51,950 nucleotides of DNA from Buttiauxella izardii. GTDB taxonomy: Bacteria; Pseudomonadota; Gammaproteobacteria; Enterobacterales; Enterobacteriaceae. Shown here piece after piece: positions 44,424 to 51,950 of this stretch; within the stretch, counting starts at the first letter, position 1, and every line of letters begins with the position of its first letter. Made by a program: the position numbers and the translations under genes. A model generated the notes under the pieces. It was not told the origin of the DNA and did no database searches. It saw only the letters and a list, made by a program, of their open reading frames with translations. The DNA lies in contig NZ_QZWH01000049.1 in NCBI RefSeq assembly GCF_003601925.1, positions 1 through 51,950 on the forward strand. The letters are read 5' to 3'.

Positions 44424-45626
44424 ATGTCGAGTAAGTTAGTACTGGTTCTGAACTGCGGTAGCTCTTCACTGAAATTCGCAATTATCGATGCTGTTAACGG
44501 TGACGAGTACCTCTCTGGTTTAGCCGAATGTTTCCATCTTCCAGAAGCACGTATCAAGTGGAAAATGGATGGCGGTAAACAAGAAGCGGCTTTGGGTGCA
44601 GGCGCCGCTCACAGCGAAGCTCTTAACTTTATGGTTAATACCATTCTGGCACAAAAACCTGAATTGTCCGAGCAGCTGACCGCTATCGGCCACCGTGTTG
44701 TTCACGGCGGCGAGAAGTACACCAGCTCCGTTGTTATCGACGAGACCGTGATTCAGGGTATCAAAGATACCGCTTCTTTTGCACCTCTGCATAACCCGGC
44801 ACACCTGATTGGTATTGCTGAAGCGCTGAAATCTTTCCCTAAACTGGCTGATAAAAACGTTGCTGTGTTTGACACCGCGTTCCACCAGACCATGCCAGAA
44901 GAATCTTATCTCTATGCTCTGCCGTACAAACTGTACAGAGAGCACGGCGTTCGTCGCTACGGCGCACACGGCACCAGCCACTACTATGTGACTCAAGAAG
45001 CCGCGAAAATGCTGAACAAGCCAGTGGAAGAAGTGAACATCATCACTTGCCACCTGGGCAACGGCGGTTCTGTTTCTGCCATCCGTAACGGCAAGTGCGT
45101 TGACACCTCTATGGGTCTGACTCCGCTGGAAGGCCTGGTCATGGGCACCCGTTCTGGTGACATCGATCCAGCTATCATCTTCCACCTGCACGATTCCCTG
45201 GGCATGAGCGTTGATGACATCAACAAAATGCTGACTAAAGAATCTGGCCTGTTGGGTCTGACTGAAGTCACCAGCGACTGCCGTTATGTTGAAGACAACT
45301 ACACCACTAAAGAAGATGCTAAACGTGCTATGGACGTGTTCTGTCACCGTCTGGCTAAGTACATCGGCTCTTACACTGCGCTGATGGAAGGTCGTCTGGA
45401 CGCAGTAGTGTTCACTGGTGGTATCGGTGAAAACGCAGCAATGGTACGTGAACTGTCTCTGGGCAAACTGGGTGTTCTGGGCTTCGAAGTTGACCACGAA
45501 CGCAACCTGGCTGCACGCTTTGGCAAATCAGGCTTCATCAACAAAGAGGGTACCCGTGCTGCGGTGGTCATTCCGACCAACGAAGAACTGGTTATCGCTC
45601 AGGATGCATCTCGCCTGACCGCTTGA
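44424..45626 (+). CDS. ackA: acetate kinase
   Basis: A 400-residue cytosolic enzyme converting acetyl phosphate and ADP to acetate and ATP, and the reverse. Conserved residues: Asn10 ([10 protein letters not shown]), [46 protein letters not shown] and GGIGENAA. The start-codon region is complementary to the putative SdhX seed in the suc 3' UTR, fitting repression when TCA-cycle genes are expressed. It pairs with pta, 81 nt downstream. Confidence 0.98.
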   Translation: MSSKLVLVLNCGSSSLKFAIIDAVNGDEYLSGLAECFHLPEARIKWKMDGGKQEAALGAGAAHSEALNFMVNTILAQKPELSEQLTAIGHRVVHGGEKYTSSVVIDETVIQGIKDTASFAPLHNPAHLIGIAEALKSFPKLADKNVAVFDTAFHQTMPEESYLYALPYKLYREHGVRRYGAHGTSHYYVTQEAAKMLNKPVEEVNIITCHLGNGGSVSAIRNGKCVDTSMGLTPLEGLVMGTRSGDIDPAIIFHLHDSLGMSVDDINKMLTKESGLLGLTEVTSDCRYVEDNYTTKEDAKRAMDVFCHRLAKYIGSYTALMEGRLDAVVFTGGIGENAAMVRELSLGKLGVLGFEVDHERNLAARFGKSGFINKEGTRAAVVIPTNEELVIAQDASRLTA

Positions 45627-45634
45627 TTCTCCTT

Positions 45635-45689
45635 ACCGCCAGCCTTCGCTGGCGGTGTTGTTTTCTGAGTCTCACAAGCTCCGCTTGTG
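45635..45689 (+). other. two hairpins between ackA and pta
   Basis: ACCGCCAGC/GCTGGCGGT with loop CTTC (45635-45656) is followed by GTTGTTTTC, a leaky-terminator shape; then CACAAGC/GCTTGTG (45673-45689). They may set the ackA:pta expression ratio. Confidence 0.55.
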
Positions 45690-45707
45690 CAACAAAGAGG
45701 TTATACC

Positions 45708-47849
45708 GTGTCCCGTACAATTATGTTGATTCCTACCGGAACTAGCGTCGGCCTGACTAGCGTCAGCCTGGGTGTTATCCGTGCTATGGAACAAAAAGGC
45801 GTTCGCCTAAGCGTTTTCAAACCTATCGCTCAACCACGCACTGGTGACGATACTCCAGATCAAACCACCAGCATCGTTCGTGCAAACTCCAGCATCCCTA
45901 CTGCTGAGCCGCTGCACATGCACCACGTTGAGTCGCTGCTTTCCAGCAACCAACAAGATGTGCTGATGGAAGAGATCATCGCCAACTTCCACGCCAGCAG
46001 CAAAGATGCTGAAGTGGTTCTGGTAGAAGGTCTGGTTCCGACTCGTAAACACCAGTTTGCTCAGTCTCTGAACTACGAAATCGCTAAAACGCTGAACGCT
46101 GAAATCGTCTTCGTGATGTCTTTGGGTAACAACTCCCCAGAGCAGATGAAAGAACGTATTGAACTGGCTCGTAGCAGCTTCGGTGGCAGCAAAAACACCA
46201 ACATCACTGGCGTTATCATTAACAAACTGAATGCCCCAGTTGATGACCAGGGCCGCACTCGCCCTGACCTGTCCGAAATTTTCGATGACTCCACTAAAGC
46301 GAGCATCGCAAACATCGATCCTAAAGAACTGTTTGCTGACAGCCCGCTGCCAGTTCTGGGTTGTGTGCCGTGGAGTTTCGACCTGATCGCTACTCGCGCG
46401 ATTGATATGGCGCGTCACCTGAACGCCACCATCATCAACGAAGGCGACATCAAAACCCGCCGCGTGAAGTCTGTGACCTTCTGCGCGCGTAGCATTCCGC
46501 ACATGCTGGAACACTTCCGCCCAGGTTCACTGCTGGTGACTTCAGCAGACCGTCCAGACGTGCTGGTTGCAGCGTGCCTGGCCGCGATGAACGGCGTAGA
46601 TATCGGTGCGGTTCTGTTGACCGGTGGTTACGAAATGGACCCACGCGTCAGCAAACTGTGTGAGCGTGCATTCGCCACCGGCCTGCCGCTGTTCATGGTT
46701 GATACCAACACCTGGCAGACTTCTTTGAGCCTGCAAAGCTTCAACCTGGAAGTCCCAACTGACGACCATCAGCGTATCGAGAAAGTGCAGGAATATGTGG
46801 CAAGCCACATTGATGCCAACTGGATCGAATCCCTGACTGCAACTTCCGAGCGCAGCCGTCGTCTGTCTCCTCCAGCATTCCGTTACCAGTTGACTGAGCT
46901 GGCGCGTAAAGCCGGTAAACGTGTTGTTCTGCCAGAAGGCGAAGAACCGCGTACTGTTAAAGCTGCGTCTATCTGTGCTGAACGTGGTATCGCAACTTGC
47001 GTACTGTTGGGTAACCCGGATGAAATCACCCGTGTTGCTGCTGCACAAGGCGTTGAGCTGAGTGCCGGTATCGAAATCGTGGATCCAGAAGTGGTTCGCG
47101 AGAGCTACGTTGCGCGTCTGGTTGAGCTGCGTAAGAGCAAAGGCATGACCGAAGCCGTTGCCCGTGAGCAACTGGAAGACAACGTGGTGCTGGGTACTTT
47201 GATGCTTGAGCAAGACGAAGTTGACGGCCTGGTTTCCGGTGCGGTTCACACCACAGCGAACACCATTCGTCCTCCGTTGCAGCTGATCAAAACCGCTCCA
47301 GGCAGCTCTCTGGTTTCTTCTGTGTTCTTCATGCTGCTGCCAGAACAGGTTTATGTTTACGGCGACTGCGCGATCAACCCGGATCCAACTGCTGAGCAAC
47401 TGGCAGAAATCGCAATCCAGTCTGCGGATTCCGCTGCTGCATTCGGTATCGAACCACGCGTTGCGATGCTGTCCTACTCCACCGGGACTTCTGGTGCGGG
47501 TAGCGACGTTGAGAAAGTACGTGAAGCGACTCGTCTGGCACAGGAAAAACGTCCTGACCTGATTATCGATGGTCCGTTGCAGTATGACGCCGCGGTTATG
47601 GCTGACGTTGCGAAGTCCAAAGCGCCTAACTCCCCTGTTGCAGGTCGTGCGACCGTGTTCATCTTCCCAGACCTGAACACCGGTAACACCACTTACAAAG
47701 CGGTACAGCGTTCAGCAGACCTGATCTCTATCGGGCCAATGCTGCAAGGTATGCGTAAACCTGTCAACGACCTGTCTCGTGGCGCACTGGTAGACGATAT
47801 CGTGTACACCATCGCTCTGACTGCGATTCAGTCTTCTCAACAAGACTAA
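45708..47849 (+). CDS. pta: phosphate acetyltransferase
   Basis: A 713-residue class II enzyme converting acetyl-CoA and phosphate to acetyl phosphate. Domains: an N-terminal P-loop-like, DRTGG-containing regulatory part ([17 protein letters not shown]) and the C-terminal catalytic domain from about residue 390 ([45 protein letters not shown]). The GTG at 45708 is the E. coli-type start; the open frame extends to 45687 within the upstream hairpin. Cotranscribed with ackA. Confidence 0.97.
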   Translation: MSRTIMLIPTGTSVGLTSVSLGVIRAMEQKGVRLSVFKPIAQPRTGDDTPDQTTSIVRANSSIPTAEPLHMHHVESLLSSNQQDVLMEEIIANFHASSKDAEVVLVEGLVPTRKHQFAQSLNYEIAKTLNAEIVFVMSLGNNSPEQMKERIELARSSFGGSKNTNITGVIINKLNAPVDDQGRTRPDLSEIFDDSTKASIANIDPKELFADSPLPVLGCVPWSFDLIATRAIDMARHLNATIINEGDIKTRRVKSVTFCARSIPHMLEHFRPGSLLVTSADRPDVLVAACLAAMNGVDIGAVLLTGGYEMDPRVSKLCERAFATGLPLFMVDTNTWQTSLSLQSFNLEVPTDDHQRIEKVQEYVASHIDANWIESLTATSERSRRLSPPAFRYQLTELARKAGKRVVLPEGEEPRTVKAASICAERGIATCVLLGNPDEITRVAAAQGVELSAGIEIVDPEVVRESYVARLVELRKSKGMTEAVAREQLEDNVVLGTLMLEQDEVDGLVSGAVHTTANTIRPPLQLIKTAPGSSLVSSVFFMLLPEQVYVYGDCAINPDPTAEQLAEIAIQSADSAAAFGIEPRVAMLSYSTGTSGAGSDVEKVREATRLAQEKRPDLIIDGPLQYDAAVMADVAKSKAPNSPVAGRATVFIFPDLNTGNTTYKAVQRSADLISIGPMLQGMRKPVNDLSRGALVDDIVYTIALTAIQSSQQD

Positions 47850-47864
47850 GTCTTTTAGAGAAGC

Positions 47865-47897
47865 AAAAAGGCCGCATTGAAATGCGGCCTTTTTTTA
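47865..47897. terminator. terminator after pta, shared with yfcD
   Basis: Perfect AGGCCGCATT/AATGCGGCCT stem with A-run before and T-run after. It works for pta (+) and could serve yfcD (-), which converges on it. E. coli has yfcC between these genes; it is absent here. Confidence 0.9.
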
Positions 47898-47926
47898 TGG
47901 GTGCCCGGAAAGAAAGAGCTTAGAAA

Positions 47927-48472
47927 TTATTCAGCCGCAGCAGCGTGCTGGGATTCATTCTTCGCGTTGCGGGTCATCCACAGAGCCAGGGCTTTCAAAG
48001 AATCAGGGGTGAAGTCGTCACAACGCGCGGTAATTTCCTCAGGAGACATCCAGCAGACTTCGCTGACTTCTTCTTCCTGTAAGGCAAACGGGCCGTGTGA
48101 AACGCAGCTGAACAGGCTTCCCCATACTCGGCAGTTGGTGTCCTCAAAATAGAACTGACCGTGCTCCGCAAAGGGTACTCCCGCGATGCCCAACTCTTCT
48201 TCCGCTTCGCGACGTGCGGAGTCCAACAGTTGTTCATCAGCCTGAACCACACCACCGGCAGTGGCGTCTAACATGCCCGGCATGAAATCTTTGGTTTCGG
48301 TACGGCGCTGTACCAAAATTTTACCCATACCATCATGAACCACGATATAAGTCGCGCGGTGACGTAAGCGCTGTGCACGCATTTGCTCGCGGCTTGCCTG
48401 CGCGATGACTTCATTGTCTTCATTGACAATGTCTACCCATTCCGTGCCAACAAAATGACTCTGTTCCGCCAT
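47927..48472 (-). CDS. yfcD: Nudix hydrolase YfcD
   Basis: A 181-residue protein with a complete Nudix box (residues about 70-92: [20 protein letters not shown] and ELG following), and DE-rich flanks. It belongs to the isopentenyl-diphosphate-isomerase-like Nudix group. The substrate is unknown. The family start ([19 protein letters not shown]) is kept. Confidence 0.94.
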   Translation of the reverse strand: MAEQSHFVGTEWVDIVNEDNEVIAQASREQMRAQRLRHRATYIVVHDGMGKILVQRRTETKDFMPGMLDATAGGVVQADEQLLDSARREAEEELGIAGVPFAEHGQFYFEDTNCRVWGSLFSCVSHGPFALQEEEVSEVCWMSPEEITARCDDFTPDSLKALALWMTRNAKNESQHAAAAE

Positions 48473-48529
48473 TGGGGAAACCTTATTCAGGGCGCTCTTT
48501 GGCGCGTTATCGGTTTAACTAACGGTAAG

Positions 48530-49081
48530 TTACGGGGTAATCTCTACCTGTGCAATAACCCCTGCGTTATTCAGTGCGTGAACGCTCAGAACACCATCGT
48601 TTAGCATGCCGTAACTCGCTTCAAAGCCACCTTTTGGGATGCTCACCGAGCCTGGATTAAACAAATAAATCGAGTCTTGCTTCTCTGCCAAAGGCAGATG
48701 AGTGTGGCCAAAAACCAGCACGTCGTTTTCTGCCAGCGGCGGCAATTTATCGGGGTTATATAAATGGCCATGCGTGACAAATAAACGCTGCTCATCCATC
48801 AAAATTTGTTGCCAGGGAGAGGTAATCGGAAAATGTAGCAGCATCTGATCCACTTCGCTGTCGCAGTTGCCGCGAACGGCAATAATTTTATCCGCAATAC
48901 TGTTAAAACGCTCCGCCACGGCACCGGGGTTGTAACCCGCCGGTAAGGCGTTACGTGGCCCGTGATTTAACACGTCACCCAGCAATATCAGCCATTTAGC
49001 ACCGCTACGTTCAAATTGATCCAGCACTTGATCGGTTGCGGGTAGCGAACCGTGAATATCCGAGGCAAACATCAGCTTCAT
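48530..49081 (-). CDS. yfcE: phosphodiesterase YfcE
   Basis: A 183-residue metallophosphoesterase with Mn-binding motifs DIHGS, GDVLNHGPRN, RGNCDSEVD, THGHLYNP and FGHTHLP. E. coli YfcE hydrolyses artificial phosphodiesters in vitro; its natural substrate is unclear. A 57-nt gap precedes yfcD on the same strand. Confidence 0.95.
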   Translation of the reverse strand: MKLMFASDIHGSLPATDQVLDQFERSGAKWLILLGDVLNHGPRNALPAGYNPGAVAERFNSIADKIIAVRGNCDSEVDQMLLHFPITSPWQQILMDEQRLFVTHGHLYNPDKLPPLAENDVLVFGHTHLPLAEKQDSIYLFNPGSVSIPKGGFEASYGMLNDGVLSVHALNNAGVIAQVEITP

Positions 49082-49083
49082 AA

Positions 49084-49800
<717 letters not shown>

Positions 49801-49933
49801 TTACCCAGGTTATTGAACATATAGCGGAAATTAACGCCTGTCACTTGAACAAAACTCATCCACCCGGCAAGTTTTTCAAAAAGTCTATACTCCATAGGTT
49901 TACGAAAAATGCTGACATCAGGATGGGCATAAC

Positions 49934-50563
49934 ATGATTGACCTTTACTATGCACCGACGCCAAACGGCCACAAAATCACGCTTTTTCTCGAAGAAACGG
50001 GTCTGGACTACACCCTTCATCGTATTGATATTGGCAAAGGAGATCAGTTTCAGCCTGCCTTTTTGGCGATTTCCCCCAACAATAAAATCCCGGCAATTAT
50101 CGACCACAGCCCTGCCGATGGCGGCGGCCCGCTGAGTTTGTTTGAGTCTGGCGAAATCTTGCTTTATCTGGCAGAAAAAACCAACGAATTACTCAGTAAG
50201 GATCTGCGCGAGCGCACCCACACGCTGCAATGGTTGTTCTGGCAAGTCGGCGGATTTGGCCCGATGCTCGGCCAGAACCATCACTTCAACCACTTTGCTC
50301 CGCAGCCCGTTCCTTACGCGATTGAGCGTTATCAGGTAGAAACCCAGCGTCTGTATGGTGTTCTCAATAAGCAGCTTGAGAAAACCCCGTGGCTGGGCGG
50401 CAACGAATACAGTATTGCTGACATCGCCACTTACCCGTGGACGGTTTCCCATGAGCGCCAGCGCATTAATCTGGCTAATTTCCCTGCGGTGCAAAACTGG
50501 TTTGAACGTATTCGTTCTCGCCCGGCAACTGAGCGGGCTTACGAACAAGCGCAAAAAAGTTAA
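49934..50563 (+). CDS. yfcG: disulfide-bond oxidoreductase YfcG (Nu-class GST)
   Basis: A 209-residue glutathione-dependent disulfide reductase. N-domain ([20 protein letters not shown]) with cis-Pro in NNKIPAI and [15 protein letters not shown]-domain with [15 protein letters not shown]. Its C-terminus is about six residues shorter than that of E. coli. An 80-nt gap with a GCGCCC/GGGCGC hairpin precedes folX. Confidence 0.95.
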   Translation: MIDLYYAPTPNGHKITLFLEETGLDYTLHRIDIGKGDQFQPAFLAISPNNKIPAIIDHSPADGGGPLSLFESGEILLYLAEKTNELLSKDLRERTHTLQWLFWQVGGFGPMLGQNHHFNHFAPQPVPYAIERYQVETQRLYGVLNKQLEKTPWLGGNEYSIADIATYPWTVSHERQRINLANFPAVQNWFERIRSRPATERAYEQAQKS

Positions 50564-50643
50564 CACTTATGCGCCCGATATGGGCGCAATGTTCTTCCTC
50601 ATGTATTCTAAGAGCGAAAATAACAACATGGAGGAAACCTGCA

Positions 50644-51012
50644 ATGTCATCCACACAGCCAGACGCGATTATTCGAATCAAAAACTTACGCCTGCGCACT
50701 TTCATCGGCATCAAAGAAGAAGAAATTGCCAACCGTCAGGATATCGTCGTTAACGTCGCGATTCACTATCCGGCAGACAAAGCCCGCGCCAGTGAAGACA
50801 TCAACGATGCGCTGAATTACCGCACCATCACCAAACAAATCATCCAGTTGGTCGAGAATAATCGCTTCTCGCTGCTGGAAAAATTAACTCAAGATGTGCT
50901 CGATATCGCATGCGACCATCCGTGGGTATCTTATGCTGAAGTAGAAATAGACAAACTTCACGCGCTGCGTTACGCCGATTCAGTCTCGATGACCATGAGC
51001 TGGCGAAAGTAG
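50644..51012 (+). CDS. folX: dihydroneopterin triphosphate 2'-epimerase
   Basis: A 122-residue FolB-fold (T-fold) enzyme converting 7,8-dihydroneopterin triphosphate to the dihydromonapterin form, the precursor of tetrahydromonapterin. Motifs: [28 protein letters not shown] and [20 protein letters not shown] at 50644 (GGAGGAAACCTGCA upstream) is chosen over frames reaching 50569. Confidence 0.96.
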   Translation: MSSTQPDAIIRIKNLRLRTFIGIKEEEIANRQDIVVNVAIHYPADKARASEDINDALNYRTITKQIIQLVENNRFSLLEKLTQDVLDIACDHPWVSYAEVEIDKLHALRYADSVSMTMSWRK

Positions 51013-51034
51013 CCGCAAACAGCGGGAGACAAGC

Positions 51035-51928
51035 ATGCAGATACTGATTACCGGCGGAACCGGCTTGATTGGCAGCCACCTGATACCGCGCTTGTTGGAA
51101 CTGGGGCACGGCATAACCGTCGTGACCCGTAACCCAGACAAAGCTCGCGCGTTATTTGCCCCCCAAGTCACGCTCTGGAAAGGGCTAAACGACCATGCCA
51201 ATCTTGATGGTTTTGACGCGGTAATCAATCTGGCAGGCGAACCGATTGCCGATAAGCGCTGGACGGAGTCGCAAAAACAGCGCTTATGCCAAAGCCGCTG
51301 GCAAATCACCGAGCGCCTGGTTGAGATGTTCAAAGCCAGCCAGACGCCGCCTGCGGTGTTTATCTCCGGTTCTGCCGCAGGATATTACGGCGACCTCGGC
51401 GAAGTGGTGGTTAACGAAGATGAACCGCCACACAATGAGTTTACCCATAAACTTTGCGCCCGCTGGGAGCAAATCGCCTGCGGCGCACAAAGCGAACAAA
51501 CCCGTGTTTGCCTGCTACGCACTGGCGTGGTGCTGGCACCCAAAGGGGGGATTCTGGCGAAACTGTTGCCGATTTTCCGTTTAGGGCTGGGTGGCCCGAT
51601 GGGCGATGGCCGACAATATCTGGCCTGGATTCATATCGACGATATGGTCAATGGCATTCTCTGGCTGTTGGATAATGACCTGCGCGGCCCGTTCAATATG
51701 GTTTCGCCCTACCCGGTTCGCAACGAACAATTCTCTCACGCGCTCGGCCATGTGCTGAAACGCCCGGCGTTTATGCGCGCGCCTGCTACTGCGGTCAGAC
51801 TGATGATGGGTGAATCGTCGGTGCTGGTGTTAGGCGGGCAACGAGCACTGCCGAAGCGGCTTGAAGAGTCCGGGTTTGGGTTCCGTTGGTATGACCTTGA
51901 GGAAGCTCTTGGGGATGTGGTGCGGTAG
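51035..51928 (+). CDS. yfcH: SDR-family epimerase YfcH
   Basis: A 297-residue atypical short-chain dehydrogenase (SDR39U1/DUF1731 type). N-terminal NAD(P)-binding motif [16 protein letters not shown]; catalytic-type YYGD ([16 protein letters not shown]); C-terminal DUF1731-like region ending in [13 protein letters not shown]. The substrate is unknown. It starts 22 nt after folX. The gene is complete, ending 22 nt before the right edge of the window. Confidence 0.95.
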   Translation: MQILITGGTGLIGSHLIPRLLELGHGITVVTRNPDKARALFAPQVTLWKGLNDHANLDGFDAVINLAGEPIADKRWTESQKQRLCQSRWQITERLVEMFKASQTPPAVFISGSAAGYYGDLGEVVVNEDEPPHNEFTHKLCARWEQIACGAQSEQTRVCLLRTGVVLAPKGGILAKLLPIFRLGLGGPMGDGRQYLAWIHIDDMVNGILWLLDNDLRGPFNMVSPYPVRNEQFSHALGHVLKRPAFMRAPATAVRLMMGESSVLVLGGQRALPKRLEESGFGFRWYDLEEALGDVVR

Positions 51929-51950
51929 GAAACGCCCTCATCCCAGCCTT

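Overview
The window is chromosomal DNA from a member of the Enterobacteriaceae close to Escherichia, Citrobacter, Enterobacter or Kluyvera. Nearly every housekeeping protein aligns end to end with its E. coli K-12 counterpart as I remember it, but the gene order differs from K-12, so it is not E. coli. I cannot name the genus. There is no rRNA, tRNA, CRISPR array or intact insertion sequence.

Layout. (1) 1-3484 is an accessory Rhs island on the + strand. It holds the 3' end of a GC-rich Rhs gene whose AT-rich tip looks like a phospholipase A2 toxin, and a membrane-anchored ankyrin-repeat protein as its probable immunity partner. After these come two decayed Rhs tips, a Sel1-repeat fragment, and a second, orphan copy of the ankyrin protein. 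(2) 3499-13397 is the sdhCDAB-sucABCD operon on the minus strand, ending in a terminator hairpin that matches the SdhX small RNA. (3) gltA diverges from sdhC at 13853. (4) 15202-20497 on the minus strand carries phrB, ybgI, pxpB, pxpC, nei and a lipoprotein gene; pxpA is missing. (5) 20637-35871 is the 13-gene nuo operon (complex I) on the minus strand. (6) 36501-51928 holds lrhA, alaA, yfbR, yfbS, hxpA, yfbU, yfbV, ackA, pta, yfcD, yfcE, yfcF, yfcG, folX and yfcH, in the E. coli order except that yfcC is absent.

How the genes work together. Citrate synthase, 2-oxoglutarate dehydrogenase (E1 and E2), succinyl-CoA synthetase and succinate dehydrogenase form half of the TCA cycle. Complex I reoxidises the NADH, and AckA-Pta handles overflow acetate. 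A 9-base sequence next to the suc terminator is perfectly complementary to the ackA start-codon region. This fits the known SdhX-ackA link between TCA-cycle and acetate metabolism.

The suc-to-phrB block (about 16 min on the E. coli map) is joined directly to the nuo-to-yfcH block (about 51 min). One inversion roughly symmetric about the replication terminus would explain this. The most novel material is the Rhs-PLA2 and ankyrin-immunity island, which preserves a duplication followed by decay.
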